Translations under genes and position numbers: made by a program
Assembly: GCA_026129485.1 (NCBI GenBank)
Contig: JAHCHY010000025.1
Span: 1-46,270, forward strand
Direction of reading: 5' to 3'
Source of the DNA: Cyclobacteriaceae bacterium
GTDB taxonomy: Bacteria; Bacteroidota; Bacteroidia; Cytophagales; Cyclobacteriaceae
Length of the DNA: 46,270 nucleotides
Shown: piece after piece, positions 32,151-42,742 of the stretch
Layout of the letters: each line of letters begins with the position of its first letter
Numbering within the stretch: the first letter of the stretch is position 1
The notes under the pieces: model-generated
The model's input: only the letters and a program-made list of their open reading frames with translations
Told to the model about the DNA's origin: nothing
Databases searched by the model: none

Positions 32151-35100
32151 ATGTTTAGTAAATTCATTCAACGACCGGTTCTTGCTATTTCCATTTCGCT
32201 GGCGATCGTTTTTTTAGGCATACTCGCCATCAATACAAGACCGATATCACAGTTTCCGGATGTTGCCCCGCCCCGTGTTAACATATTTATTGCCTACCCG
32301 GGCGCAAGCGCGCAGGTTTTAGTAGAGTCAACTTTAATTCCGCTTGAGCGGGCCATCAACGGGGTGCAGGGTATGCTTTACCTTACATCGGATGCAACCA
32401 GTGCCGGTGAAGCTACGGTACAGATAATTTTTGAGCCGGGCACCGACCCCAATGCTGCGGTGGTAAATGTAAAAACGCGCGTGGATGCCATCATGAACAA
32501 CCTGCCGCCCTTAGTGCAGCGCGAAGGCATCATCATCACACCTATTCAGCCCAGCATGCTGATGTATGTAAACCTTTTCAGCACCGATAAAAATGCGGAT
32601 GAAAAGTTTTTGTATAACTATGCCAACGTACATATTATTCCAGAGCTGCAGCGGATAAAGGGAATGGGCCGCGCCCAGATATTAGGCAGCCGCACATTTG
32701 CCATGCGCATTTGGCTAAAGCCCGACCGCATGCGCGCCTATAATGTAGCTACCGAAGAAGTGATGAAGGCTATGGAAGAGCAAAGCCTTATCGGCCGGCC
32801 GGGCAGGTTGGGGCAGGCATCCGGTAAGCATGCACAATCGCTGGAATACACCCTTTCCTATAAAGGAAGATTTAACAAGCCCGAAGAGTATGAGAACATC
32901 ATCATTCGCGCAAATGCCGAGGGCGAAATTCTGAAGCTGAAAGACATTGCCGAAGTTGAGTTAGGCAGCGAGTTTTTCGACATCTATTCCAACAAGGACG
33001 GATACGCTTCCGCATCCATCGTATTGAAGCAAAACTTTGGCACCAACGCCAGCGAAGTAATTTCCAAAACAAAAGAAAAGCTGGAAGAGCTAAAGAAAGA
33101 TTTTCCGCCCGGCATGGATTACGAAATAAACTACGATGTATCCAAGTTTGTAAACGCCTCGATCGACAAAGTGATTCATACGCTGGCCGAGGCATTCGTG
33201 CTGGTGGCTTTGGTCGTGTTTGTTTTCCTGGGCGATTGGCGCTCTACCCTGATACCTATTATTGCGGTGCCCGTTTCACTGGTTGGCGCATTCGTGTTTA
33301 TGCAGATGTTAGGATTAACTATTAACCTGATTACCCTGTTTGCCCTGGTGCTGGCCATTGGCATTGTGGTGGATAATGCCATTGTAGTGGTGGAAGCCGT
33401 TCATGCCAAAATGGAAGAGGAACCTGTTTCGCCATACAGCGCAGTTAAAAAAGTAATGGGCGAAATAAGCGGAGCCGTAATTGCCATTACCCTTATTATG
33501 ACTGCGGTATTCGTGCCCATTGCATTTATGACGGGACCTGTGGGTGTTTTTTACCGGCAGTTTTCCATCACGATGGCAAGCTCCATTATCCTGTCGGGTA
33601 TAGTAGCCCTTACGTTAACACCTGTGCTCTGCGCCATGATCCTGAAGAATCAACACGGCAGGCCAAAGAAGAAAACACCTGTTCAATTATTTATTGGTTG
33701 GTTCAACCGGGTTTTTGAAAAAGTAACCGGCCGCTACACCAATCTGCTGCAACGCATCGTTAATCGCAGGCTGATAACATTCGGTTTGTTTGCCATTTTC
33801 TCGCTTGGCATTATCGGCATTAACCGCCAGTTGCCATCTGGTTTCATTCCTAACGAAGACCAGGGACAAATCTATGCCATTATTCAAACACCCCCTGGCA
33901 GCACGCTGGAACGTACCAACGATGTTTCGCATCAGCTTCAAAAGATAGCGGAAGAAATAGAAGGCATTCAGTCGGTAACTTCGCTTGCCGGGTATGAAAT
34001 TTTAACCGAAGGTCGCGGCTCCAATGCCGGCACCTGTCTGATAAACCTAAAAGACTGGGAACACCGCGAGCACTCCGTAAAAGAAATTATTGAAGAGCTG
34101 GAAGAAAAAACAAAAAACCTCGGAGCTGTGGTAGAATATTTTGAGCCACCGGCAGTTCCCGGGTATGGATCGTCTGATGGATTTTCATTGCGCCTGCTCG
34201 ATAAGAACAGCACCATTGACTACCACGAATTTGACGCGATCAATACTGCGTTTATGGAGGCCCTGAAACAGCGTAAGGAATTAACCGGCTTATTTACATT
34301 TTATGCATCCAATTATCCGCAATATGAAATTGTGATTGATAATGAAAAAGCCATGCAGAAAGGAGTTTCGATCGGCAACGCTATGGAAAACCTGAACATT
34401 CTGATCGGCAGTACTTACGAGCAGGGTTTTACCCGGTTCAATACCTTCTTTAAAGTTTATACCCAGGCCGCACCGGAATACAGAAGGTTGCCTTCCGATA
34501 TCCTGAACCTGTTTGTAAAAAATGATCGTAATGAAATGGTGCCTTACTCCTCGTTTGTAACGCTTATAAAAAAACAGGGGCCAAATGAAATTACCCGCTT
34601 TAACCTGTATACCTCTTCGGCCATTCGCGGATTGCCTGCACCGGGCTACACCACTGGTGATGCCATTGACGCCATAAAAGAAGTAGCGGAGCAGACATTA
34701 CCCAATGGCTACGATATTGCCTGGGAAGGGTTATCGTACGATGAAGCCCACCGGGGAAATGAGGCGTTATACATCTTTGTGATCGTGCTGATCTTCGTGT
34801 ACCTGATATTAGCCTCGCAATATGAAAGCTTCGTTATTCCGTTTGCCGTACTGCTGTCGCTGCCGGCCGGTATCTTCGGAGTTTTTCTCTTGTTAAAAGT
34901 AATGGGGCTGGCCAATGATATCTATGCCCAGATCGGTTTGATCATGCTGGTGGGATTGCTTGGAAAAAATGCCGTGCTGATTGTAGAGTTTGCCGTGCAA
35001 AAACAAAACCAGGGCGCCAGTGTAATGCTGGCGGCAATTGAAGGCGCGCGGGTTCGCTTCCGCCCTATCCTGATGACTTCATTCGCCTTTATTGCCGGAT

Positions 35101-35390
35101 TAATTCCTTTGGTAAGAGCAACCGGTGCAGGCGCAGTGGGCAACAGAACCATTGGCGCTTCTGCATTGGGTGGTATGTTGCTGGGAACCTTGTTCGGTGT
35201 AATTGTTGTACCCGGCCTCTACTATGTATTTGCCAGGCTGGCTGAGGGTAAAAAGCTCATCCAGGATGAAGATATTGATCCGTTGACAGAAGATATGACA
35301 GGCCATAGCTCGGAAGCTTCCATGATGAAGAAAATCCAGAAACTAAGATTGTTAATTAAAGTAGCAAGACGTAAAAAAGAATCAAGATGA
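32151..35390 (+). CDS. RND multidrug efflux pump, HAE1 family
   Basis: A 1079-residue AcrB-like inner-membrane proton/drug antiporter with 12 predicted membrane segments in two halves. It starts MFSKFIQRPVLAISISLAI, as usual, and has FPDVAPPRVNIFIAYPGAS in the porter part. In TM4 the proton relay reads AIGIVVDNAIVVVEAV: Asp408 is kept but the second Asp of AcrB (Asp408 there) is Asn409 here. The TM10 lysine is present in GLLGKNAVLIVEFA (Lys939). The C-terminal 50 residues are a charged tail. It follows the adaptor by 21 bases and overlaps the channel gene by four. Confidence 0.95.
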   Translation: MFSKFIQRPVLAISISLAIVFLGILAINTRPISQFPDVAPPRVNIFIAYPGASAQVLVESTLIPLERAINGVQGMLYLTSDATSAGEATVQIIFEPGTDPNAAVVNVKTRVDAIMNNLPPLVQREGIIITPIQPSMLMYVNLFSTDKNADEKFLYNYANVHIIPELQRIKGMGRAQILGSRTFAMRIWLKPDRMRAYNVATEEVMKAMEEQSLIGRPGRLGQASGKHAQSLEYTLSYKGRFNKPEEYENIIIRANAEGEILKLKDIAEVELGSEFFDIYSNKDGYASASIVLKQNFGTNASEVISKTKEKLEELKKDFPPGMDYEINYDVSKFVNASIDKVIHTLAEAFVLVALVVFVFLGDWRSTLIPIIAVPVSLVGAFVFMQMLGLTINLITLFALVLAIGIVVDNAIVVVEAVHAKMEEEPVSPYSAVKKVMGEISGAVIAITLIMTAVFVPIAFMTGPVGVFYRQFSITMASSIILSGIVALTLTPVLCAMILKNQHGRPKKKTPVQLFIGWFNRVFEKVTGRYTNLLQRIVNRRLITFGLFAIFSLGIIGINRQLPSGFIPNEDQGQIYAIIQTPPGSTLERTNDVSHQLQKIAEEIEGIQSVTSLAGYEILTEGRGSNAGTCLINLKDWEHREHSVKEIIEELEEKTKNLGAVVEYFEPPAVPGYGSSDGFSLRLLDKNSTIDYHEFDAINTAFMEALKQRKELTGLFTFYASNYPQYEIVIDNEKAMQKGVSIGNAMENLNILIGSTYEQGFTRFNTFFKVYTQAAPEYRRLPSDILNLFVKNDRNEMVPYSSFVTLIKKQGPNEITRFNLYTSSAIRGLPAPGYTTGDAIDAIKEVAEQTLPNGYDIAWEGLSYDEAHRGNEALYIFVIVLIFVYLILASQYESFVIPFAVLLSLPAGIFGVFLLLKVMGLANDIYAQIGLIMLVGLLGKNAVLIVEFAVQKQNQGASVMLAAIEGARVRFRPILMTSFAFIAGLIPLVRATGAGAVGNRTIGASALGGMLLGTLFGVIVVPGLYYVFARLAEGKKLIQDEDIDPLTEDMTGHSSEASMMKKIQKLRLLIKVARRKKESR

Positions 35391-36817
35391 AAGCCAGTTC
35401 TGTAATTAAAATAACGGGCATCCTGTTTATCGCATCGGTAGTATGGAGCTGCAGCGCGCTTAAGCCTGCAACCAGAACTGAAAATAAATATACTCCACCG
35501 CGTTACAACAAGCAGCAGGATACGGTTAACGTAGCCAACCTGAAATGGAGAGCTTATTTCGATGACAAAAACCTGGTTGCATTGATTGATACTGCGCTGC
35601 ACAACAACCAGGAGCTTCATATTTTTCTGCAGGAAGTTGAAATCTCCAAAAATGAAATACGTGCGCGAAAAGGAGAATACCTGCCCTTTGTAAACCTGGC
35701 GGGCGGTACCGGTATGGAAAAATCCGGCCGATACACAAGGATGGGTGCATTGGAACACCAGTTAGACATTAAACCCGGAACCCGTTTTCCTGAACCCATG
35801 CAGGACTACCTGCTGGGGGCCACAGCCTCATGGGAAGTTGACATCTGGAAAAAGCTAAGGAACTCGCGCAAGGCAGCGGTAATGAATTACTTAGCCAGCA
35901 TAGAAGGTAAAAATTTCCTGGTTACCAACCTGATCGGTGAGATGGCCGATGCATATTATGAACTGATGGCATTGGACAACCTGCTGGAGATCATTTCACG
36001 AAATATTGAGATACAATCCAGCGCATTGCAGGTTGTAACACAGCAAAAAGAATCGGCCAAGGTTACACAACTGGCTGTAAGCCGGTTTGAGGCCCAGCTA
36101 CTCAACACGCAAAACCTCCAGTACGAAGTCAGGCAGCGCATTGTAGAAACAGAAAACAGGATTCGCTTCCTTAGCGGGAAGTTTTCGCAACCCATTGCCC
36201 GAAGCTCCGGCAGCTTTCTTGAAATCCGGCTGGATTCTATTCAGTCGGGAATTCCATCGCAATTGTTAACCAACCGGCCGGATATCAGGCAGGCCGAATT
36301 TGAGCTGACGGCAAGCAAGCTGAATGTTAAGGTTGCAAGAGCCAGCTTCTATCCTTCATTGGGAATTCGTGCCGGCATTGGTTTCCAGGCGTTTAATCCA
36401 TCCTTTCTGATCAACCCGGAATCTATGGTATATAACCTGGCCGGGGACCTGATGGCGCCATTGGTCAACCGGAATGCCATTAAGGCCGCCTACAACACCG
36501 CCAATGCCAAACAGGTGCAGGCCGTTTACAATTATGAACAAGCCATTTTAAATGCCCACCTCGATGTGCTGAACCAGCTTTCAAAAATTGATAACTACCA
36601 TAACAGTTTTGAAACCAAGCACAGGGAAGTGGATATCCTGATGCGGTCTGTTACCATTGCCGGTAATTTGTTTAATTCTGCCCGGGCCGATTATGCAGAA
36701 GTGCTGCTTACACAACGTGAAGCGCTGGAATCGAAAATGGATCTTGTTGAGATCAAGATGAAACAACTCAATGCCAAAGTAAATATATACAGGGCTTTGG
36801 GCGGTGGCTGGAGATAA
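35387..36817 (+). CDS. RND efflux outer-membrane factor (OprM/TolC-like) lipoprotein
   Basis: A 476-residue outer-membrane channel of the NodT/OprM type. Signal GILFIASVVWSC gives a lipobox Cys22. Typical repeats of the OEP family follow: ALIDTALHNNQELHIFLQEVE, ARKGEYLPFVNLAGG, GATASWEVDIWKKLRNSRKAA, and in the second half LLTNRPDIRQAEFELTASKLNVKVARASFYPSLG. These form the two repeated helix and strand sets of the 12-stranded trimer. The start overlaps the pump stop in an ATGA. It ends the operon, seven bases from convergent surE, with no visible terminator between. Confidence 0.94.
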   Translation: MKASSVIKITGILFIASVVWSCSALKPATRTENKYTPPRYNKQQDTVNVANLKWRAYFDDKNLVALIDTALHNNQELHIFLQEVEISKNEIRARKGEYLPFVNLAGGTGMEKSGRYTRMGALEHQLDIKPGTRFPEPMQDYLLGATASWEVDIWKKLRNSRKAAVMNYLASIEGKNFLVTNLIGEMADAYYELMALDNLLEIISRNIEIQSSALQVVTQQKESAKVTQLAVSRFEAQLLNTQNLQYEVRQRIVETENRIRFLSGKFSQPIARSSGSFLEIRLDSIQSGIPSQLLTNRPDIRQAEFELTASKLNVKVARASFYPSLGIRAGIGFQAFNPSFLINPESMVYNLAGDLMAPLVNRNAIKAAYNTANAKQVQAVYNYEQAILNAHLDVLNQLSKIDNYHNSFETKHREVDILMRSVTIAGNLFNSARADYAEVLLTQREALESKMDLVEIKMKQLNAKVNIYRALGGGWR

Positions 36818-36823
36818 AAACGT

Positions 36824-37603
36824 TCATCCCAGAATATCCCATTCTTCATTAAGAACAGGAATGGCCGAGTGTGCCGTAAGATCAAACTGACAGGGAACTA
36901 CTGACACGTAATTATTGGCGATCGCCCATTCATCGTTGTCTTCCCCTTTATCAAAGTTTACAAAGTTACCTGTCATCCAGAAGTAGCTTCTTCCATTGGG
37001 ATCATGCCGTTGCAAAAACTCTTCTTCCCATTTGGCATTTGCCTGGCGACATACCCGCACACCCCTGATCGCTTCATTTCGCCTGGGCGGGATATTCACG
37101 TTTAATGCAACCCCTTTGGGCAGGCCTTTATCTAATACCTGCTGCGTAATGCGCTTAACAAATTCATGCGTATGCGAAAAGTCCGCCTTATGACTGTAAT
37201 CGCATAACGAAAAGCCAATGGAAGGTGTCCCTTCAATAGCACCCTCAATAGCGGCTGACATAGTACCGGAATACAATACACTAATGGAGGTATTGCTCCC
37301 GTGGTTAATGCCGCTCACTACAATATCAGGCTGGCGGCTGTCCTTGCAAACAAAATGGCGGGCCATCTTTACACAATCCGCAGGCGTACCACTGCATTCA
37401 TAGGCGCGAACACCTTCAAAAATGAAAGACTCGTTTAACCGCAGGGTATCTCCTACTGTAATGGCGTGCCCCATTCCGCTTTGCGGACTATCGGGCGCCA
37501 CCACCAGCACATCGCCCAGCTCTTTCATTACGTTTACCAGATTTAAAATACCACGCGAGGTAATACCATCATCGTTGGTTACCAGGATAAAGGGTTTGCT
37601 CAT
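36824..37603 (-). CDS. surE: 5'/3'-nucleotidase SurE
   Basis: A 259-residue SurE family phosphatase, a metal-dependent 5'/3'-nucleotidase with exopolyphosphatase activity in characterised members. The N-terminal metal site FILVTNDDGITSRGI (Asp-Asp) is intact, followed by APDSPQSGMGHAIT, YECSGTPADCVKMA and VSGINHGSNTSISVLYSGTMSAAIEGA, all family signatures. It is cytoplasmic. It is last in the minus-strand run dnaG-ribBA-hypothetical-surE, nine bases after the previous gene. Confidence 0.96.
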   Translation of the reverse strand: MSKPFILVTNDDGITSRGILNLVNVMKELGDVLVVAPDSPQSGMGHAITVGDTLRLNESFIFEGVRAYECSGTPADCVKMARHFVCKDSRQPDIVVSGINHGSNTSISVLYSGTMSAAIEGAIEGTPSIGFSLCDYSHKADFSHTHEFVKRITQQVLDKGLPKGVALNVNIPPRRNEAIRGVRVCRQANAKWEEEFLQRHDPNGRSYFWMTGNFVNFDKGEDNDEWAIANNYVSVVPCQFDLTAHSAIPVLNEEWDILG

Positions 37604-37612
37604 AGTGCAGAA

Positions 37613-38230
37613 TCAGCTTTTGCCGAAGAGTGAATTGTAATATTCGATAATCCGCGAAAGATCGTACTTATCATCAAATTTCAGGCGATTTTTCTTAGCA
37701 AATCGCTCTACTTCCTCCGCTTTGCCCGGCATAAATTCAAACCAGTCATTTTTCTTCCCCCTGAATTCTTCGATGTTCCCGTTTTCTTTCAGGATGTAGT
37801 ATTTATTTACCAGCACCAACCGGGTATAGTTTCCGTAGAAATAATAAGGCGAGCTGGTGGTACGGTATTCCAGGCTTTCGCGGGTAAGCACCGTTAATTT
37901 TCCCTCCTGCAATAATTCAAAAAATACCGGGGCTTTGTATTGACCAGCGTGTGAATAGGGCAACGAATAAAAAGTACGATAGCGCCTTACCGTTTCATCA
38001 AAAATTTCGAACAATAAAACTTTACGGGCGGTGTAGCTCTCTAACCTGCTGCTGGCATTCAGCTGTATAATATCATTTTGCAGATCATATTTGATCAACC
38101 CGCGCAAGGTATCCCCGGTATCCAATATTACTTTACCGGTGTGCCACATTTCAAACGCCCATTGCTGCGCGCTGGCGCTTGTAGCCATAAGCAAACTAAA
38201 ACATACCACTATTGTCCGTAACCCCTTCAT
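37613..38230 (-). CDS. exported protein of unknown function
   Basis: A 205-residue protein with a signal peptide ([15 protein letters not shown], cleavage near residue 22). The mature region starts with [30 protein letters not shown], a beta-rich block of a Bacteroidota family that I recognise by pattern but which has no assigned role, and ends in a charged helix ([28 protein letters not shown]). Its start overlaps the ribBA stop by four bases (ATGA), so it is translated with ribBA; surE follows after nine bases. Confidence 0.8.
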   Translation of the reverse strand: MKGLRTIVVCFSLLMATSASAQQWAFEMWHTGKVILDTGDTLRGLIKYDLQNDIIQLNASSRLESYTARKVLLFEIFDETVRRYRTFYSLPYSHAGQYKAPVFFELLQEGKLTVLTRESLEYRTTSSPYYFYGNYTRLVLVNKYYILKENGNIEEFRGKKNDWFEFMPGKAEEVERFAKKNRLKFDDKYDLSRIIEYYNSLFGKS

Positions 38231-39444
38231 TTATGCTTTAATATGGAATGCCCCAACTTATCGCGTTTGGTTTGCAGGTACTTTTCGTTATGCGGATTGG
38301 GTGTAATTTCAATCGGGATATTCTCCACAATCTCCAGGCCATAACCAATCAGCCCGACTCTTTTCTTAGGATTATTTGTAATCAGCTTCAGCTTGGTAAT
38401 ACCGAGGTCGTTCAAAATCTGCGCGCCTATTCCGTAATCCCGATTGTCCATATCAAACCCTAATTGCAGGTTAGCCTCTACCGTATCCAGCCCGTCTTCC
38501 TGCAGCTTATACGCTTTCAGCTTGTTGAGCAAACCAATACCTCTTCCCTCCTGCTTCATGTATAATACCACGCCCTTTCCTTCTTTTTCAACCATAGCCA
38601 TAGCGTTATGCAATTGCGGTCCGCAGTCGCACCGGCACGATCCGAAAATATCGCCTGTTACGCAGCTTGAGTGTACCCGCACCAGCACAGGTTCATTTTT
38701 TGTCCATTCGCCCTTTATTAACGCCATGTGCACCTCGTTGGTATCTACCTGCTCGTATGCAACCAGCTTAAAATCGCCATAGGCCGTGGGCATGTTCACC
38801 GCTACCTGCCTGCGCACCTGGCTTTCGGCCTTCATGCGGTAAGCGATCAGGTCTTTGATGGTTACCAGCTTTAACCCGAACTTATCGGCCACTTTACGCA
38901 AATCGGGCAAACGCGCCATGCTGCCGTCTTCATTCATAATCTCCACCAGCACGCCTGCCGGCCTGAATCCCGCCAAACGGGCAAAATCTATTGCCGCTTC
39001 GGTATGGCCCGATCTCCGCAGCACGCCTTCTTTTTTGGCTTTGAGCGGAAAAATGTGCCCGGGTTTACCCAGCTCTTCGGGTTTTGTTTCAGGGTCGACC
39101 AGCGCTTTGATGGTTTTAAACCGGTCGTGCGCAGAAATACCGGTGGTGCAGCCGTGCCCGATCAGGTCTACCGAAACCGTGAAAGGCGTTTCAAATACGG
39201 CTGTATTCTTACCAACCATCATTTCAAGGCCCAGCTCTTCGCAACGGTCTTCCATAAGCGGTGCGCAGATAAGTCCACGCCCGTGTGTAGCCATAAAATT
39301 TACGATGGCCGGGGTGATGGTTTCGGCTGCGCATATAAAATCACCTTCATTTTCGCGGTCTTCATCATCTACCACCACGATCACCTTACCATTTTTGATG
39401 TCTTCAATGGCTTCTTCTATTGTATCAATCTTAATCGTACTCAT
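38227..39444 (-). CDS. ribBA: bifunctional 3,4-dihydroxy-2-butanone-4-phosphate synthase/GTP cyclohydrolase II
   Basis: A 405-residue enzyme supplying both precursors of riboflavin. The N-terminal DHBP synthase has [17 protein letters not shown] with the metal-binding Glu, [10 protein letters not shown] and [17 protein letters not shown]. The C-terminal GTP cyclohydrolase II (from about 210) has the zinc site [15 protein letters not shown] with its three cysteines, [16 protein letters not shown] and the late Arg-containing [11 protein letters not shown]. The ATG at 39444 (MSTIKIDTI) is preferred over an upstream start at 39495 that would overlap dnaG. No FMN riboswitch is seen in front; it appears to be expressed from the dnaG operon, 40 bases after dnaG. 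Confidence 0.96.
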   Translation of the reverse strand: MSTIKIDTIEEAIEDIKNGKVIVVVDDEDRENEGDFICAAETITPAIVNFMATHGRGLICAPLMEDRCEELGLEMMVGKNTAVFETPFTVSVDLIGHGCTTGISAHDRFKTIKALVDPETKPEELGKPGHIFPLKAKKEGVLRRSGHTEAAIDFARLAGFRPAGVLVEIMNEDGSMARLPDLRKVADKFGLKLVTIKDLIAYRMKAESQVRRQVAVNMPTAYGDFKLVAYEQVDTNEVHMALIKGEWTKNEPVLVRVHSSCVTGDIFGSCRCDCGPQLHNAMAMVEKEGKGVVLYMKQEGRGIGLLNKLKAYKLQEDGLDTVEANLQLGFDMDNRDYGIGAQILNDLGITKLKLITNNPKKRVGLIGYGLEIVENIPIEITPNPHNEKYLQTKRDKLGHSILKHK

Positions 39445-39484
39445 GATTCGGCTAAATAAACAAAAAATACGGTACGGCTGGTTC

Positions 39485-41410
39485 CTACCGCGCAATTACA
39501 ATACCCAGTAGTTTGGCCAGTTCCTGCTCGGCTTCTTTCAGGCCGGTTTGGGTGGTTAGCGCAGCATCCAGGTCGTCCCACGCACCTTCCGATTCGGCTT
39601 GTTTTACTTTTTGCAGATTATCTTCCAGCATTTTCTGAACCACGCGGAATTTTAACCGAAGCACATTGCTAAAAGCCAGTTGGTTAACAATGTCTTTCTC
39701 TTTCGGAAAGTAAATATGGTATTTGTCGCTCCAGTGGCGGCTGGTATCATACCGGTGTGTAACTAAACCGGTAACTGCATTTTTGATTTCTTCCGATCCC
39801 TGGTGTATAAAATAACTGCTATCGGGTATATTTCCCTCATCCACACCTTTTTTAAAAGCATCGTATATCTGCCGGTAAACCGGGTTGAGAAACTCCACAT
39901 CATCCAGCTCGCGCAGCACAAAATCCGAAAGCGATTGCTCATCCACCGATTGATCGGCATAATTCAATAGCAATCGGATGGTTTCCTGCTCCTGCCGCTC
40001 TACCATAGTTTGCGGATCAACTTTGGTTGGCGCAACCTCCACAATGGGTTCGACCGGGATTTGTGTTTCATCGCTTTGCCGGAATTTGTCCTTCTCTGTT
40101 TTGCGTTTATCCTGAATCAGTATCTTGTTGAGCTCGATCAGCAAAACATTCTCCTGAATTTTAAGCAACGAGCTTGTTTCCTGGATATATACCGAGCGTT
40201 TTACCGGGTCGGGTATCTGCGCAATGCTGGTAACAATTTCTTTTATCGATTCTGCACGCTTAATCGGGTCGCTTGACTCCTTTGCATACAAGCCTGCTTT
40301 AAACGATACAAAATCCTGGGCGTTTTCCTTTAAAAATTTCTGAAACTCGCTCGTTCCTACTTTGCGCGAATAGCTGTCCGGGTCTTCATTATCCGGAAAC
40401 AACAGCACGCGCACGTTCAGGCCGCCTTTCAGGATCATATCAATTCCACGAAGTGCCGCTTTTACACCTGCCGAATCGCCATCAAACAGCACGGTAATGT
40501 TTTCGGTAAACCTGCGAATGAGCTTGATTTGATTTTCGGTAAGCGCAGTACCGGAAGATGCTACTACATTCTGCACATCGGCCTGGTGCATGGAGATCAC
40601 ATCGGTATACCCTTCTACGAGGTAGCACACATCCTGCTGGCGGATGGCATTCTTACCCTGGTATAACCCGTACAACACATCGCCCTTGTGATAGATTTCC
40701 GTTTCGGGCGAGTTGATGTACTTGGGCTGGTTTTTATCCTTACCGAGCATGCGGGCGCCAAAGGCTATTACCTTGCCGGAAATATTATGTACCGGGAAGA
40801 TTACCCTTCCGCGAAAGCGATCGTAAGTACTGCCATCTTCTTTCTTTACAACCAGCCCGGTTTTTTCCAACACCTCCTTATTATAACCGCTGGCCATCGC
40901 TTCTTTACTGAAGTTCTCCCAGCCTTCCAGCGCATAGCCCAGCTCAAATTTTTCGATGGTGCGATCGTTAAAGCCGCGCTCCCGGAAATAACTCAACCCG
41001 ATGCTTATCCCTTCTTCGCTTCCGGTTAGCTGCTTGCGGTAAAACTCTTTGGCAAAGTTCATGAGAATATAAAGCCCTTCGCGCTCACTTTGTATGGCTT
41101 TACTTTCGTCCGACAGGCGGTCTTCCCTGATTTCCACGCCATACTTTTTGGCGAGATACCGAAGCGCCTCGGTGTAGCTGAATTTTTCGTGCTCCATTAC
41201 AAACGTAATGGCATCACCCCCTTTGCCGCTGCTGAAATCTTTAAATATACCTTTGGCCGGAACTACAAAGAAAGAAGGTGTTTTTTCGTTGACGAACGGA
41301 CTGAGGGCTTTGTAGTTCCCGCCCGACTTTTTAAGCGACACAAAATCGCTGATCACATCGACAATATCGAGGCGGTTGCGGATTTCTTCTATGGTATCGT
41401 GGGAGATCAT
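39485..41410 (-). CDS. dnaG: DNA primase with a zinc-less CHC2 domain
   Basis: A 641-residue DnaG, the primase that makes RNA primers for replication. The N-terminal domain reads [20 protein letters not shown] then [17 protein letters not shown]: the places of the four CHC2 zinc ligands hold Ser37, Val40, Asp58 and Ser61, so zinc cannot bind in the usual way. The catalytic TOPRIM domain is intact, with [16 protein letters not shown] and [20 protein letters not shown]-terminal helicase-interaction region follows from about 440. I recall similar Cys-less forms in other Bacteroidota, so this may be a lineage trait. It starts at ATG 41410. Confidence 0.95.
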   Translation of the reverse strand: MISHDTIEEIRNRLDIVDVISDFVSLKKSGGNYKALSPFVNEKTPSFFVVPAKGIFKDFSSGKGGDAITFVMEHEKFSYTEALRYLAKKYGVEIREDRLSDESKAIQSEREGLYILMNFAKEFYRKQLTGSEEGISIGLSYFRERGFNDRTIEKFELGYALEGWENFSKEAMASGYNKEVLEKTGLVVKKEDGSTYDRFRGRVIFPVHNISGKVIAFGARMLGKDKNQPKYINSPETEIYHKGDVLYGLYQGKNAIRQQDVCYLVEGYTDVISMHQADVQNVVASSGTALTENQIKLIRRFTENITVLFDGDSAGVKAALRGIDMILKGGLNVRVLLFPDNEDPDSYSRKVGTSEFQKFLKENAQDFVSFKAGLYAKESSDPIKRAESIKEIVTSIAQIPDPVKRSVYIQETSSLLKIQENVLLIELNKILIQDKRKTEKDKFRQSDETQIPVEPIVEVAPTKVDPQTMVERQEQETIRLLLNYADQSVDEQSLSDFVLRELDDVEFLNPVYRQIYDAFKKGVDEGNIPDSSYFIHQGSEEIKNAVTGLVTHRYDTSRHWSDKYHIYFPKEKDIVNQLAFSNVLRLKFRVVQKMLEDNLQKVKQAESEGAWDDLDAALTTQTGLKEAEQELAKLLGIVIAR

Positions 41411-41453
41411 AAAAAAGCGCTGAAATCAACCGGCAAGATAGTGCACCCAGACC

Positions 41454-41478
41454 CAAACTTATCCACCGTTAGTCCACA
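41454..41478 (-). promoter_or_regulatory. dnaG promoter -7 element overlapping a DnaA-box-like site
   Basis: On the minus strand TAAGTTTG (41461-41454) is an exact TAnnTTTG. Plus-strand TTATCCACC at 41459-41467 matches the DnaA box TTATCCACA at eight of nine bases, and TCCACA recurs at 41473-41478. The box overlaps the -7 element by three bases. DnaA control of primase is inferred. Confidence 0.4.
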
Positions 41479-41492
41479 GTTTTAAGAACAGG

Positions 41493-42731
41493 TTACTCAA
41501 AAAAACCTACCGCCACCGTATTATTCGTAAACTCGTCAATCAGAATAAAGGTGCCGTTGGCGGGATTTTCGGCATAGGCATCAGCCGGTAATGGCTTTGC
41601 GGTTTTCAGCTTTACCTGCGCAATTTCATTCATTTTAACCGATGCTGCTTCAAGCTGCTGCTGTGTAGCCGTGTCCTGCACAAACTCTATGCGAATTACT
41701 TTTGCTTTGATGCGCTGTGTGCCGTGTTGTAACAGGTAAGACTTAACCGTATCCAGCGGCTGGCTATCCATCCAGCAGATGAAAGCGGTGTGCTCTGCCT
41801 TAAGCAATGGCTCCTCGCCTGTTCGCAGCAGCATATCGCCACGGCTTATGTCAATATCATCGGCAATGGTAATGATTACCGATTCACGATCAACAGCGGA
41901 AGCTTGTTCAATTCCGTTCTTATGAATACCGGTAACTTTAGAGCTACGCCCCGAAGGCAATACCGTTACGACATCGCCCACACTAATCTTACCGCTTGAG
42001 ATTCTGCCTGCATACCCACGATAATCATGATGGCTTTCATTGCGCGGACGTATGGCCAACTGTACCGGCATCCGGAACGAACCGCGTGCAGCAGGCACAG
42101 GTAAAGACTCAAGCAGCGTAAGCAACGGCTCGTCCGTAAACCACGCCATGTTTTGTGAACGTGTGGTCAGGTTATCGCCATGCAAAGACGAAACCGGGAT
42201 AACCACAATCTGCTGTTGTGTATTGGGCAAGCTTGCCGATAGCTCCAGAAAGTCGTTCTTGATTTTGACAAACACGTCCTCTGCATAGCTTACCAGATCC
42301 ATTTTATTTACACATACAATCACATACGGTATGCGCAGCAGGTTGGCAATAAAATAATGCCGGTGCGTTTGTTCGATAATTCCCTTGCGTGCGTCTACCA
42401 GGATTACGGAAGTCTGCGCACGGGATGCACCGGTTATCATATTGCGTGTGTATTCTACATGCCCGGGCGAATCGGCAATAATAAATTTACGCCTGGGTGT
42501 GTTGAAGTAGATGTGCGCCACATCAATGGTAATACCCTGCTCACGTTCAGCCACCAGGCCATCGGTAAGCAACGACAGGTCCAGAAAGTCAATCCCCTTC
42601 CGCTGGCTGGCGCGTTCAATCGCTTCAAGCTTATCGGTGGTAATCGAATTGGTTTCGTAAAGCAGGCGACCGATCAATGTACTTTTACCATCATCTACGC
42701 TTCCTGCCGTTGCTATTCTGAATACATCCAT
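41493..42731 (-). CDS. cysN: sulfate adenylyltransferase GTPase subunit
   Basis: A 412-residue CysN, the GTPase subunit that drives ATP sulfurylase (CysD) to make APS from sulfate and ATP. It has an EF-Tu-like domain: P-loop AGSVDDGKSTLIGRLL, EREQGITIDVAHIYF, DSPGHVEYTRNMITGAS and VNKMDLV, followed by two beta-barrel domains. It lacks the C-terminal APS kinase domain of CysNC fusions, which fits with a CysH that takes APS directly. It follows cysD by 11 bases in the operon cysH-cysD-cysN. Confidence 0.96.
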   Translation of the reverse strand: MDVFRIATAGSVDDGKSTLIGRLLYETNSITTDKLEAIERASQRKGIDFLDLSLLTDGLVAEREQGITIDVAHIYFNTPRRKFIIADSPGHVEYTRNMITGASRAQTSVILVDARKGIIEQTHRHYFIANLLRIPYVIVCVNKMDLVSYAEDVFVKIKNDFLELSASLPNTQQQIVVIPVSSLHGDNLTTRSQNMAWFTDEPLLTLLESLPVPAARGSFRMPVQLAIRPRNESHHDYRGYAGRISSGKISVGDVVTVLPSGRSSKVTGIHKNGIEQASAVDRESVIITIADDIDISRGDMLLRTGEEPLLKAEHTAFICWMDSQPLDTVKSYLLQHGTQRIKAKVIRIEFVQDTATQQQLEAASVKMNEIAQVKLKTAKPLPADAYAENPANGTFILIDEFTNNTVAVGFFE

Positions 42732-42742
42732 CTCCTCAACAA

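Noticed and set aside
37604-39484. FMN riboswitch before ribBA
   Set aside because: The space before ribBA is about 40 bases and lacks the conserved multi-helix element; transcription from the dnaG side is more likely.
38855-39511. A 218-codon plus-strand frame opposite ribBA
   Set aside because: ribBA motifs are complete; the opposite translation is Ser/Pro-rich shadow sequence.
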